In this document: positions 1 through 7,650 of the stretch, in pieces
Numbering within the stretch: position 1 is the stretch's first letter
How the letters are laid out: every line of letters begins with the position of its first letter
Assembly: GCA_964644465.1 (NCBI GenBank)
Contig: CAZXVU010000022.1
Location: 1-24,217 of the forward strand
Origin: CAZXVU01 sp964644465
GTDB lineage: Bacteria; Chlamydiota; Chlamydiia; Chlamydiales; SM23-39
Direction: 5' to 3'
DNA length: 24,217 nucleotides
Position numbers and translations under genes: made by a program
Notes under the pieces: generated by a model
Database searches by the model: none
What the model was told of the DNA's origin: nothing
The model's input: only the letters and a program-made list of their open reading frames with translations

Positions 1-155
1 TTTGCAGCCTCAATAAACGCTTCTTTCCCCTTCACTTTTACAAGCGGTGTGATGAATTCCACATCGGAATGGACATATTTTCCCATCTCAGCAACGTTTT
101 TCTTACCCATTGCGATGTAATAGGCTTCGGCAATTGCAACATTTTCTTGGCTCAT
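1..155 (-). CDS. SnoaL/NTF2-like protein, partial (N-terminal part only)
   Basis: The reverse strand opens with ATG at 155-153 and stays open to the left edge, giving the first 51 residues (begins MSQENVAIAEAYYIAMGKKN). An AGGAG ribosome binding site lies about seven bases upstream of the start. The pattern of an initial helix, then 'A..YY.AM...' and then 'H.DVEF.TPL..VKGKEAF.EA' is typical of small SnoaL-like/NTF2-fold proteins, whose helix packs over a curved sheet to make a pocket. Members include polyketide cyclases, ketosteroid isomerases and many proteins of unknown role, so no reaction can be assigned. It is divergent from a TetR regulator with only 52 bases between them, a common arrangement for a regulator and its target. 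The rest of the gene lies outside the window. Confidence 0.75.
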   Translation of the reverse strand, partial: MSQENVAIAEAYYIAMGKKNVAEMGKYVHSDVEFITPLVKVKGKEAFIEAA

Positions 156-163
156 AGTAAACT
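154..163. promoter_or_regulatory. Candidate TetR operator half/copy 1 (ATAGTAAACT)
   Basis: The ten bases ATAGTAAACT occur here and again at 189-198, 35 bp apart, inside the short divergent intergenic region. This copy overlaps the start codon and leader of the minus-strand SnoaL-like gene. That would suit repression by the neighbouring TetR protein, but the role is inferred from position and repetition only. Confidence 0.35.
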
Positions 164-187
164 CCTGGTTTGATCTTTTACATTGAA

Positions 188-201
188 TATAGTAAACTAT
201 A
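188..201. promoter_or_regulatory. Candidate TetR operator, inverted repeat TATAGT-AA-ACTATA
   Basis: This is a 14-bp inverted repeat with six-base arms and a two-base centre, placed seven bases before the TetR start codon. It contains the second copy of the ATAGTAAACT repeat seen at 154-163. TetR-family dimers usually bind short inverted repeats in divergent promoters, often controlling themselves and the neighbour. Assignment as an operator is inference. Confidence 0.4.
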
Positions 202-207
202 ACCAAT

Positions 208-834
208 ATGTCAAATCGTAAAAAAAGAGTTTACAATTCTGCCTCGAGGCTCACACAGGCTGCACAGACAAAAAGCCGCATTCTTGCCTCTGCAAAAAAA
301 AACTTTCAGGCCGAGGGCTTTGAGCCTGTAACCGTTGAAAAAATCGCAAAATCTGCGGAAGTTTCAGCACCCACTATATATTCTTTATTTCAGTCAAAGA
401 GAGGCATCCTTCGCGCTCTAATGGATGAAGCTCTCCCGCTCGATCATATTTTAGCCCTTGTTGAAGAAGGAAAAAATCAATCGCCAGAAAAGCGGCTCGC
501 CATCGCTGCTAAAATTTCGCGGCAAATGTATGATGCGGAACGTGCGCAAATGGATATTTTTCAAGGAGCTTCTGCAATCGCTCCTGAATTCAAAGAGCTT
601 GAAAAAGAAAGAGAGCAGCGCCGTTATCAGCGACAGGAAGAGACTATCACAAAGATGTACAATGAGAACTCTCTTATAAAAGGACTCAAATTATCCGAAG
701 CGCGGGACATTCTTTGGGCGTTCACTGGACGCGATATGTATCGGATGTTTGTCGTAGAACGTGGCTGGTCATCTGACAAGTACGAAAAGTGGCTAGCCCA
801 ATTGTTAGTCAAAACTCTAATTAAACCTTCTTGA
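208..834 (+). CDS. TetR/AcrR family transcriptional regulator
   Basis: A 208-residue protein, the normal length for TetR regulators. Residues about 20-68 form the three-helix DNA-binding domain: 'TKSRILASAKKNF..EGFEPVTVEKIAKSAEVSAPTIYSLFQSKRGIL' has the family pattern, with the helix-turn-helix around 'VEKIAKSAEVSAPTIYSLF'. The rest is a helical ligand-binding and dimerisation domain too variable to name a ligand. The first residues are very basic. No Shine-Dalgarno sequence is seen before the ATG at 208, so the message may have a short or absent leader. It is divergent from the SnoaL-like gene, with repeat sequences between them that could be its operators. Its stop overlaps the 3' end of the convergent gene at 821-1375 by 14 bases. 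Confidence 0.9.
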   Translation: MSNRKKRVYNSASRLTQAAQTKSRILASAKKNFQAEGFEPVTVEKIAKSAEVSAPTIYSLFQSKRGILRALMDEALPLDHILALVEEGKNQSPEKRLAIAAKISRQMYDAERAQMDIFQGASAIAPEFKELEKEREQRRYQRQEETITKMYNENSLIKGLKLSEARDILWAFTGRDMYRMFVVERGWSSDKYEKWLAQLLVKTLIKPS

Positions 835-1375
835 GGGTATCCTCTAAAGAAGCGACCACTTTTTCATACGGCGGCTCGCGGTGTAAATAATGCTGCAGAT
901 GAGTGAGAAGCATGACAATTTCTGAACGTCTTTCGATTTGGAAAAATTCGAGTTGTTCTTGAACATATACCGTAAACTGCGGCCCCTTTGATTCTCTCAA
1001 AAATCGCTCCATATGGCGAATCTGCTCATCGACTTGATGGAAGTTTTGTAAAGATAGATTTGCGGCGATTTCAGCAAGCCGCGCAAAGGGAGTTAGCATG
1101 TCAAACAAACCAAGCGAACTACAAAGCAGGGAAACGCGGTCAATTTGATTCGGTGTTTCAAGGTATTGGATGAACATCTCTGTAAAAAAGCGAGAATTTG
1201 TAAATTGCTTTGAAATCGGACCCAATGCGGTAAGAAGGCGTAAAGCATCAACTCTTTTGAACTTGTCTATAGCCTGACTAAATTGCTTTTGGAAATCTTC
1301 AAAAGGTTTCATAGGGTCGAGGGTAACAGAGGGTCCTGAAGTATAAGCGCCGACCAAATTATAGATAGCTTTCAT
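821..1375 (-). CDS. Hypothetical helical protein, 184 aa
   Basis: I do not recognise this protein. The ORF is complete on the minus strand (ATG at 1375-1373, stop TAA at 823-821) and has a sensible composition: rich in Leu, Phe, Gln and charged residues, no signal peptide and no membrane segment. It is probably an all-alpha cytosolic protein, with amphipathic helices such as 'FEDFQKQFSQAIDKFKRVDA' and 'EEQ/RRSEIVMLLTHLQHYL'-like stretches. A second ATG lies 22 codons in (before KPFEDF), and since no clear Shine-Dalgarno precedes either, the true start is uncertain. The 14-base 3' overlap with the TetR gene is convergent. It could be a lineage-specific chlamydial protein, but nothing in the sequence shows a function. 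Confidence 0.65.
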   Translation of the reverse strand: MKAIYNLVGAYTSGPSVTLDPMKPFEDFQKQFSQAIDKFKRVDALRLLTALGPISKQFTNSRFFTEMFIQYLETPNQIDRVSLLCSSLGLFDMLTPFARLAEIAANLSLQNFHQVDEQIRHMERFLRESKGPQFTVYVQEQLEFFQIERRSEIVMLLTHLQHYLHREPPYEKVVASLEDTLKKV

Positions 1376-1392
1376 AGTATATTCATTCTAAA

Positions 1393-1444
1393 GGCCGAGG
1401 AGAATAAAAAAACAAAGACATTTAAATCAATGATTCTCTTGGCC
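1393..1444. repeat. Imperfect inverted repeat in the divergent gap before the ligase gene
   Basis: The arms 1393-1405 (GGCCGAGGAGAAT) and 1433-1444 (ATTCTCTTGGCC) pair over about 12 bp with one bulge and one G-T pair, enclosing a very AT-rich loop. It sits between the divergent hypothetical gene (ending at 1375) and the ligase-like gene (from 1488). It could be a regulatory hairpin or operator. No clear promoter hexamers are seen. Confidence 0.35.
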
Positions 1445-1487
1445 TCTTGAAGGGAATTTCGGATCCTCGTAAAGTGATTCGAAATTT

Positions 1488-2915
1488 ATGCGTTTTCCCA
1501 AAAAGTTCATTTTTGCAGCTGCGCTTCTGATTTTGCTTGCGCTTGCGATTCCGGTCGAGCACAAGTACGACAAGCTATTCCGATATTTTTCCCTATCGCT
1601 CATTCCGAATGGGTTGGAAATCCCATCGTCCTACGACAAAAAAATCTATTTTTATGGATCGGATCTGATAGCCATCGCGCTTCTATTTTGCCTCCGCATT
1701 CCATTGAGGCGATTTTTTCTGGATCGGAGCGCCATATTTCTTTGGATCATCTTTTTTTGCGCTTTGATTTCTATCGCCGCCTCTCCTTTTGCTCATTACC
1801 CCCTGCCTTACATTCGTTTACTCCAACTCTTGACGCCGATTCTTCTATTTTCATTCATCGCCAATGCTTTTTCATCCGAAGAAAAACAAACAATGACTCA
1901 GTGGATTTTAGGCGCAATTGTACTTGGAGCCCTTTTTCAAACTACCGTTGCGATCGGGCAATATTTCCAGCAAGCTTCTCTGGGTCTTAGAATTTTAGGC
2001 GAACCTCAATTTACGAATGCAGATATCACTTTTCCTGGATTTTCCGTTTCTGAGGGAAGCCGTTGGATTTTCGATACAATTTTTCATCGAGTTTCAGCCA
2101 ATGCGTATCTAATCAGGGCTACAGGAACTCTCCCCCATCCGAATGTTCTAGGGGGATTTTTGGCCCTTTCTCTATTGGCTATTTATCCATTGATTCTTCG
2201 CTTTGAAAAATTCCGACCTTATTTATACCTTTCATTCCCCTTTCAATTTTTTGCTCTTGCAATCACCTATTCCCGCGCCGCTCTATTTGCCTGGGCACTA
2301 GGAACCTTTGTTTGGTTTGTCGCATGCAGATGGAGACAAAAGGTCTTTTTTAAAGAGCGCGTGATCCGCCACCTCAGTTTCACAATTTTCTTTTCAGCAA
2401 CACTCACTCTGGTTTTGCTGCACGATCAATATCTTCATCGGGGAGGAGTGCTCAATTACAATAAAGTCTCCGAACAATCAGACACCATCCGGATCCAATG
2501 CCAAAATATCGCTTTCGAAATGATCAAAAAAAATCCACTTTTCGGCGTTGGATACAACCAATTTTCAGAACGGCTCCCCAATTATATCCCGACTGATTTC
2601 AATGTTCAGATTAAACCCACAGGGACTCACAATATTTATCTCTTTCTCGCATCAGAGTGCGGCCTGATCTCATTGGCTGCCTTTCTCCTCTTCATCGGGA
2701 CCCTTTTGCGCGCATCGATCCGCTCATCCATCAATCCAACAACCGCTTCCCTACTCGCCATTTTCATTGCGTTTCTATTCATTGGGGTGTGCGATTTTTA
2801 TCCGATTCTTTTCCAGCAAGGCAAGCTGATGTTATTCTGCGTAGCAGGGCTCCTTGCCGCGCATGCAAATTATGAAAAAAAGAGTGTTCCAAAAGCTCTG
2901 GAGACTGCTACATGA
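1488..2915 (+). CDS. O-antigen ligase/polymerase-like (Wzy_C family) membrane protein
   Basis: A 475-residue polytopic inner-membrane protein with roughly ten or more hydrophobic segments. Its central part has the features of the Wzy_C/O-antigen ligase family: 'RATGTLPHPNVLGGFLALSLLAIYP', then 'ITYSRAALFAWALG', a periplasmic loop, and 'NPLFGVGYNQF' followed by 'THNIYLFLASECGLISLAAFLL'. The conserved His in 'THN.YL' and the Arg residues of the large loop are typical of enzymes that move an undecaprenyl-linked glycan onto an acceptor or polymerise it. Family members include WaaL ligases, Wzy polymerases and protein O-oligosaccharyltransferases, which sequence alone does not separate. Its last four bases (ATGA) are also the start of menG, so it is probably translated with the menaquinone genes although unrelated in function. 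Confidence 0.85.
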   Translation: MRFPKKFIFAAALLILLALAIPVEHKYDKLFRYFSLSLIPNGLEIPSSYDKKIYFYGSDLIAIALLFCLRIPLRRFFLDRSAIFLWIIFFCALISIAASPFAHYPLPYIRLLQLLTPILLFSFIANAFSSEEKQTMTQWILGAIVLGALFQTTVAIGQYFQQASLGLRILGEPQFTNADITFPGFSVSEGSRWIFDTIFHRVSANAYLIRATGTLPHPNVLGGFLALSLLAIYPLILRFEKFRPYLYLSFPFQFFALAITYSRAALFAWALGTFVWFVACRWRQKVFFKERVIRHLSFTIFFSATLTLVLLHDQYLHRGGVLNYNKVSEQSDTIRIQCQNIAFEMIKKNPLFGVGYNQFSERLPNYIPTDFNVQIKPTGTHNIYLFLASECGLISLAAFLLFIGTLLRASIRSSINPTTASLLAIFIAFLFIGVCDFYPILFQQGKLMLFCVAGLLAAHANYEKKSVPKALETAT

Positions 2916-3616
2916 CCGAACCAACTAGAAGAGAAGTGTGGAAAATGTTCGACCTCATTTCTCCTACTTACGACCGCATCAATCGAATCCTCTCTTTAGG
3001 GATGGACCAAGGCTGGCGCAAAAAGTGCGCGAAACATCTCCCCCCTGAAAAGTCATTAAAAATTCTCGATCTTGCTACGGGAACTGGAGATCAGCTCTCC
3101 GCTCTTTTTGAAAGCAACGCTTCGATTCAATCGGCAACAGGGATCGACCTTTCTCAAGAAATGCTACAAATCGCTGCAAAAAAGTTCCAAACAAAGCCAT
3201 ATGGTCAAAAAGTGCGCTTTCTACGGGCAGACGCAGAAAAAATCCCCTTTGCAGCTTCTCTTTTCCATGTAGCGACTTTTTCTTTTGGAATCCGGAATGT
3301 AACCGATCCGCTTGCCTCATTAAAAGAAATCCACCGAATCCTTAAATCGGGTGGAAAATGTCTGATATTGGAATTCTCCCTGCCCCCTAAACCGATCAGA
3401 GGCTTTTATCTATTTTATTTGCGCCATATTCTGCCCCGAATTGGAGGGCTTCTCTCAAAAAACCCAGAAGCATATAAATATCTCAATCAAACGATTGAGA
3501 CCTTCCCCTCCGGAAAAGAATTTTGTCTGCTTTTAAAAAAGGCTCAGTTTGAAAAGATTATGGCCTATCCGATGGCTTTAGGAGCTGTCACCCTCTATGT
3601 AGGTGAAAAATCATGA
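2912..3616 (+). CDS. menG: Demethylmenaquinone methyltransferase (MenG/UbiE)
   Basis: A 234-residue class I SAM-dependent methyltransferase that adds the ring methyl group in the last step of menaquinone synthesis. Family marks in order are 'MFDLISPTYDRINRILSLGMDQGWR' near the N-terminus, the SAM-binding 'ILDLATGTGDQ', 'GIDLSQEML', 'ADAEKIPF', 'FSFGIRNVTDP', 'EFSLP' and the C-terminal 'Y.YLNQTIETFPSGKEF'. The length matches UbiE/MenG. UbiE enzymes also methylate ubiquinone precursors, but seven men genes follow, so menaquinone is the likely product here. The start ATG overlaps the stop of the preceding ligase-like gene (ATGA at 2912-2915), and its own stop overlaps the menF start in the same way (3613-3616), pointing to translational coupling. 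Confidence 0.95.
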   Translation: MTEPTRREVWKMFDLISPTYDRINRILSLGMDQGWRKKCAKHLPPEKSLKILDLATGTGDQLSALFESNASIQSATGIDLSQEMLQIAAKKFQTKPYGQKVRFLRADAEKIPFAASLFHVATFSFGIRNVTDPLASLKEIHRILKSGGKCLILEFSLPPKPIRGFYLFYLRHILPRIGGLLSKNPEAYKYLNQTIETFPSGKEFCLLLKKAQFEKIMAYPMALGAVTLYVGEKS

Positions 3617-4569
3617 AAATTTTTTGGGCCGATAGGGAAGGGAAATCTCCCCCTTCTCATTGCACATTTCATTTCCGCCCTTTTTCAGCAGGAATCTCCT
3701 CGCAAAAAATCCAAATAGTCAACCATCTTCCAAAACCCACTCCTCCGATCAAGGTTCTCCGACGTACTTTTTCTCCTAACCATGAGAAGTGGATCGAAGG
3801 GGTGAAAAAATCGGTGGATGCAATCATCCATCAAGAACTTCAGAAAGTCGTCCTTGCCCGCACAGTCACATTGGAATTAGAAGCAACCCCGAATCCATTT
3901 GCCATTGCTGCGGCTTTACAGCTGAAAGCTGAGGGCGCCTTTGTTTTCTGCATCCAAACACCCGAATTCTCCTTTTTAGGAGCCTCCCCGGAGAGGTTGT
4001 TTTCACGAAAAGGGAAAGAAATCCTCAGCGAAGCCATTGCAGGCACCAGAAAAAGAGGAAAAACTCCTGAGGAAGATGAAACACTGAAGCGTGAACTATT
4101 AGCGAGCGCAAAAGATATGCGGGAACTCTCCCCCATTCAAACCTACTTAAATCAAGTTTTATCGCCGATCTGCAAAGCCCCCATCATCTTCTCTCCTATT
4201 TCTGTCCATGCTGCGCAAAATGTGCAGCACCTATATAGCAGATGTTCCGCTCTCTTGAACGATGGCATTACCGATGAAGAAATTTTAGAGCGTCTCCATC
4301 CCACTCCAGCCCTTTGCGGAACCCCGAAAGAAAAAGCGTTGAAACTGATCGAAGAGCTTGAGCCTTTTCAAAGGGGTCTTTACGGAGGGGCGATCGGATG
4401 GAAAACTCCTGAGGCCTCAGAATGGATCGTGGGGATCCGCTCTTGTTTGATCCAGGGAAAAACAGCGACCCTTTTTTCTGGGACTGGTATAGTAGAGGGC
4501 TCCGATCCTGAAGAGGAATGGGAGGAACTCGACCAAAAACTGCGCCTCTACGAGGGAATTCTCTTATGA
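3613..4569 (+). CDS. menF: Isochorismate synthase (MenF), short form
   Basis: Converts chorismate to isochorismate, the first committed step of the classical menaquinone pathway. The chorismate-binding domain is well kept: 'KVVLAR' with the expected catalytic Lys at residue 78, 'FLGASPERLF', 'AGTRKRG', 'HPTPALCGTPKEKA', 'GLYGGAIGW', 'VGIRSCLI' and the metal-binding 'GTGIVEGSDPEEEWEE'. At 318 residues it is roughly 100 shorter than E. coli MenF (about 430). Only some 55 residues lie before the catalytic domain, so most of the usual N-terminal subdomain is missing. Since the start overlaps the menG stop (ATGA), the reduction is real and not a miscalled start. Anthranilate and salicylate synthases share the fold, but the Lys and the men context favour isochorismate synthase. 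Confidence 0.93.
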   Translation: MKIFWADREGKSPPSHCTFHFRPFSAGISSQKIQIVNHLPKPTPPIKVLRRTFSPNHEKWIEGVKKSVDAIIHQELQKVVLARTVTLELEATPNPFAIAAALQLKAEGAFVFCIQTPEFSFLGASPERLFSRKGKEILSEAIAGTRKRGKTPEEDETLKRELLASAKDMRELSPIQTYLNQVLSPICKAPIIFSPISVHAAQNVQHLYSRCSALLNDGITDEEILERLHPTPALCGTPKEKALKLIEELEPFQRGLYGGAIGWKTPEASEWIVGIRSCLIQGKTATLFSGTGIVEGSDPEEEWEELDQKLRLYEGILL

Positions 4570-6200
4570 AAGAAGCCTTTTGGATGATCGATCAGCTTGT
4601 TCAGCAAGGAGTGACCCATTTTTGCATAGCTCCCGGTTCAAGAAGCACTCCCCTCGCCTTAACCGCAGCCGAACATCCTGGAGCGAAAATTCACGTTCAT
4701 TTTGATGAGAGAGGGCTTGGCTTCTACTCAATGGGACTCGCCCAAGGAGCCAAATTCCCCTCTGCGATCATCGTCACATCTGGAACAGCCGTCGGCAATC
4801 TCTACCCCAGCGTCATGGAAGCGCATCACAGCTGCGTCCCTTTGATTCTTCTAACAGCAGACCGTCCACCGGAGTTGCGCGATTGCGGAGCGAATCAAAC
4901 GACAGATCAGATCAAGATGTTTCAGCCTTTCGTCCGCTTTCAGGCTGATCTTCCCTGCACATTGAACGAAGGATATTTTCGTTCTATGATGGCGCAAGCT
5001 TGTTTCCATGCCCAGCAAAACCCTCCAGGCCCAGTTCAAATCAATTGCCAATTCCGCGAGCCCTTTTACACGATCGATCCCCCCTTGGAAAAAGGATCTC
5101 CGATCCAACTATCTTTTCCGAAATTGAAACCAGATCCGGGTTCCATCAAAGCTTGGGAAAAATTTTCAAAAGGATTGATCCTCATCGGGCGGCTAGCCTC
5201 GCAAGAAGACCTTCTTCCCATCTTACAACTGGCGAAACAGTTGCAATGGCCCATTTTTGCAGACCTTCTGTCTCAAGCGCGCTGTTCTCCCACAAACGAG
5301 CAAATCCGCCATTTCGATTGGATCTTGAAAAGCGGATGCGATCTCAGGCCCGACTTGATCCTCCATTTTGGAGAAAGGGTCACCTCCAAAAAAACGCTCG
5401 AATGGCTGCAGGAAATCCATCCTACCCCTTATCTTCATGTAGATCCCCGCCCTTCTCTTTTAGATCCAGCCCGTTTGCAAACAGGGCGGATCCAAGCTAA
5501 CGCTTCCGAATTTTGCCCTCTGTATCATGCGAGAACAGACCAGAGCTGGCTCTCTTCATGGAAGGAAAGGGATCGAGAAATCGATGGCATCGTGGAAGGA
5601 TTTTTCGCTGAAAATCCCCAATTTTCAGAAGGGCATGCGATGCGCACAATCGGGCAAATACTCCCTTCCCATTTTTCCGTCTTCCTAGGCAACGGAATGC
5701 CGATTCGGGACGCAGACCATTTCCTTTTCCCGAAAAAGAGCTGCAAAGGCTTTTTTGTGAACCGTGGACTGACCGGAATCGATGGGAATATCGCAACAGC
5801 CGCTGGACTTTCAAACGGTCAAAATTCCCCTGTTTTAGCGTTTCTTGGCGATCAAGCCTGTCTCCATGACCTCAATTCTTTCGCTCTCTTAAAAAAAACA
5901 AAACAGCCTTTGATCCTCATCGCATCCAATAATTACGGCAGCGGTATTTTTCATCATTTGCCCGTCGTCAATTTTCCCCATTTTGAAGAACTTTGGGGCG
6001 CTCAGCACAATTGGCATTTTGAAGAGCCTGCGAAAATGTTCGACCTCCCTTATATAAGGACAGACTCTGATCCCTTTGATGAACTTTTGGACGCTTTCCA
6101 ATCGGGAAGATCGTGCGTCATCGAAATCATCACCTCGCGCAGCTACAACCACCAATTCCAAAAAGAGCTCACAGAACGATGCCAGCAAGCACTTGTTTAA
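4566..6200 (+). CDS. menD: SEPHCHC synthase (MenD), ThDP-dependent
   Basis: Joins isochorismate and 2-oxoglutarate to give SEPHCHC, using thiamine diphosphate and a divalent metal. The chosen start at 4566 overlaps the menF stop (ATGA) and gives 544 residues, close to the usual 550; an in-frame ATG at 4518 would add 16 residues lying wholly inside menF. The N-terminal ThDP domain shows 'IAPGSRSTPLALTAAEHP', the catalytic Glu (E48) in 'FDERGLGFYSMGLA' and 'TSGTAVGNLYPSVMEA'. The C-terminal cofactor motif is 'GDQACLHDLNSF...IASNNYGSGIF'. All three domains are present. menH begins 22 bases before this gene ends. Confidence 0.96.
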   Translation: MKEAFWMIDQLVQQGVTHFCIAPGSRSTPLALTAAEHPGAKIHVHFDERGLGFYSMGLAQGAKFPSAIIVTSGTAVGNLYPSVMEAHHSCVPLILLTADRPPELRDCGANQTTDQIKMFQPFVRFQADLPCTLNEGYFRSMMAQACFHAQQNPPGPVQINCQFREPFYTIDPPLEKGSPIQLSFPKLKPDPGSIKAWEKFSKGLILIGRLASQEDLLPILQLAKQLQWPIFADLLSQARCSPTNEQIRHFDWILKSGCDLRPDLILHFGERVTSKKTLEWLQEIHPTPYLHVDPRPSLLDPARLQTGRIQANASEFCPLYHARTDQSWLSSWKERDREIDGIVEGFFAENPQFSEGHAMRTIGQILPSHFSVFLGNGMPIRDADHFLFPKKSCKGFFVNRGLTGIDGNIATAAGLSNGQNSPVLAFLGDQACLHDLNSFALLKKTKQPLILIASNNYGSGIFHHLPVVNFPHFEELWGAQHNWHFEEPAKMFDLPYIRTDSDPFDELLDAFQSGRSCVIEIITSRSYNHQFQKELTERCQQALV

Positions 6201-6838
6201 AAGAAGGATCGGGCATCCCTCTTGTCTTTCTTCACGGCTTCCTCGGAACCTGCTCTGACTGGAAAGCAGTATGTGATTTTCTCCCCCCAAGCCATTGCAT
6301 CGGCATCCATTTGCCTGGACATGGCGGAGTCCCTTTTTCAGAAACTTTCGAAATCGATATCGACCGCTTTCATCTCATCGGATACTCGATGGGAGGCCGA
6401 CTCGCGATGGCCTACGCAGCTAAAAACCCTTATAGAATCGCCTCGCTCACTATTGCATCAGCCCACCCTGGCCTGACTGATGAAGCAGAAAAACAAAAAC
6501 GGCTCGAGAGCGATGCCAGATGGGCAAAAATTTTATTGGAACTCCCGATTGACGAGTTTTTAAAACGCTGGTACGATCAACCGCTCTTTCAGTTTTATAA
6601 ACCGGATTTGTCGATGCGTAAAAAGCAGAATGTGCAAGATCTTGCCAAAGCCTTGATGCATTATAGCTTAGGCCGCCAGCCCCGTTTCGACTTAGACAAT
6701 GTTCTGGTTGGAGAATGGGACGCAAAATTCCGCGCCCTCTACATAAATCCGATTCTAATTCCTTCAAGCGGACACGTCGTCCATCTTGAAAATCCTAAAG
6801 CAGTTGCCGCAGCCATTGAAAAGAGAGTGTTTTCATGA
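6179..6838 (+). CDS. menH: SHCHC synthase (MenH), alpha/beta-hydrolase fold, compact
   Basis: Removes pyruvate from SEPHCHC to form SHCHC. The protein has the oxyanion-hole 'VFLHGFLG', 'LPGHGG', the nucleophile elbow 'GYSMGG' (Ser70), 'VGEWDAKFRAL' with Asp181 and 'SSGHVVHLENP' with His199, matching the Ser-Asp-His triad of E. coli MenH. I chose the ATG at 6179, which overlaps menD by 22 bases; an upstream in-frame ATG at 6113 would add 22 non-homologous residues made of menD sequence read in another frame. The 219-residue length is about 30 short of E. coli MenH. Only about 15 residues separate 'LPGHGG' from the nucleophile strand, so a helix found in relatives appears to be missing there. 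Its stop overlaps the menB start (ATGA). Confidence 0.88.
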   Translation: MPASTCLKEGSGIPLVFLHGFLGTCSDWKAVCDFLPPSHCIGIHLPGHGGVPFSETFEIDIDRFHLIGYSMGGRLAMAYAAKNPYRIASLTIASAHPGLTDEAEKQKRLESDARWAKILLELPIDEFLKRWYDQPLFQFYKPDLSMRKKQNVQDLAKALMHYSLGRQPRFDLDNVLVGEWDAKFRALYINPILIPSSGHVVHLENPKAVAAAIEKRVFS

Positions 6839-7650
6839 CAATCTGGATTCCTTTCGGAACCTATAAAGACATCAAATACCACAAGATCCCTGGGATTGCG
6901 AAAATCACGATCAATCGCCCTGAAGTGCGCAATGCATTCCGCCCCTTGACAGTAGATGAAATGATCCATGCTTTAAATGATGCGCGCAATGATCCAGAAA
7001 TCGGCGTGATAATTATTACTGGAGAAGGGAAAGATGCTTTTTGTTCCGGAGGCGATCAAAAAATCCGAGGGGACGCAGGGTATTCAGACCTCCATGGAGT
7101 CCATCGCCTAAATATCCTCGATTTTCAACGACAGATGCGGACATGCCCCAAGCCCATCATTGCGATGATCGCCGGTTACGCGATCGGCGGCGGCCATGTG
7201 CTACACGTTGTATGCGATTTAAGCATCGCAGCGGATAATGCTATTTTCGGCCAGACAGGCCCTAAAGTTGGCTCTTTCGATGGTGGATATGGAGCCAGCT
7301 ATCTATCTCGGATCGTCGGGCAGAAAAAAGCGCGCGAAATTTGGTTTTTGTGCAGACAATACAATGCACAGCAAGCCCTAGAGATGGGACTGGTCAACTG
7401 CGTCGTCCCTTACGAAAAATTAGAAGAGACCACGATTCAATGGTGTCGAGAAATCCTACAGCTTTCCCCCATTGCGATCCGCTGCTTAAAAGCCGCGCTC
7501 AACGCAGACTGCGATGGACAAGCTGGATTGCAAGAACTGGCTGGCAACGCCACAATGCTTTTTTACATGACAGAAGAAGGACAGGAGGGCCGCAATGCCT
7601 TTAACGAAAAGCGAAAACCAGACTTCTCCAGCTTCCCCAAGCGCCCTTAA
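6835..7650 (+). CDS. menB: 1,4-dihydroxy-2-naphthoyl-CoA synthase (MenB)
   Basis: Closes the second ring by converting o-succinylbenzoyl-CoA to DHNA-CoA; a crotonase-superfamily enzyme. At 271 residues it is close to E. coli MenB (285), and long stretches look nearly identical to it: 'ITINRPEVRNAFRP', 'FCSGGDQKIRG', 'AMIAGYAIGGGHVLHVVCDL', 'FGQTGPKVGSFDGGYG', 'GQKKAREIWFLCRQY' and 'LQELAGNATMLFYMTEEGQE'. The Gly in 'QTGPKVG' (rather than the Asp of the mycobacterial type) marks the bicarbonate-dependent type I enzyme. Its start overlaps the menH stop, and menA starts inside its last 56 bases. This is among the best-conserved genes in the window. Confidence 0.98.
   Translation: MTIWIPFGTYKDIKYHKIPGIAKITINRPEVRNAFRPLTVDEMIHALNDARNDPEIGVIIITGEGKDAFCSGGDQKIRGDAGYSDLHGVHRLNILDFQRQMRTCPKPIIAMIAGYAIGGGHVLHVVCDLSIAADNAIFGQTGPKVGSFDGGYGASYLSRIVGQKKAREIWFLCRQYNAQQALEMGLVNCVVPYEKLEETTIQWCREILQLSPIAIRCLKAALNADCDGQAGLQELAGNATMLFYMTEEGQEGRNAFNEKRKPDFSSFPKRP
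7583..7588 (+). promoter_or_regulatory. Ribosome binding site AGGAGG for menA, inside menB
   Basis: A perfect AGGAGG lies six bases before the ATG at 7595, inside the menB reading frame (encoding part of 'EGQEGRN'). It supports the menA start chosen here despite the 56-base overlap with menB. Confidence 0.75.

Noticed and set aside
4518..4565. A 16-codon N-terminal extension of MenD
   Set aside because: The extra residues are menF sequence read in another frame. The ATG at 4566 overlaps the menF stop as at other junctions and gives the normal MenD N-terminus.
5000..5500. A 166-codon open frame inside menD
   Set aside because: It lies in another frame of a conserved ThDP enzyme, with a Ser/Pro/Arg-rich translation typical of shadow frames.
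6113..6178. Upstream ATG adding 22 residues to MenH
   Set aside because: The extension is shadow sequence of menD and has no counterpart in MenH proteins.
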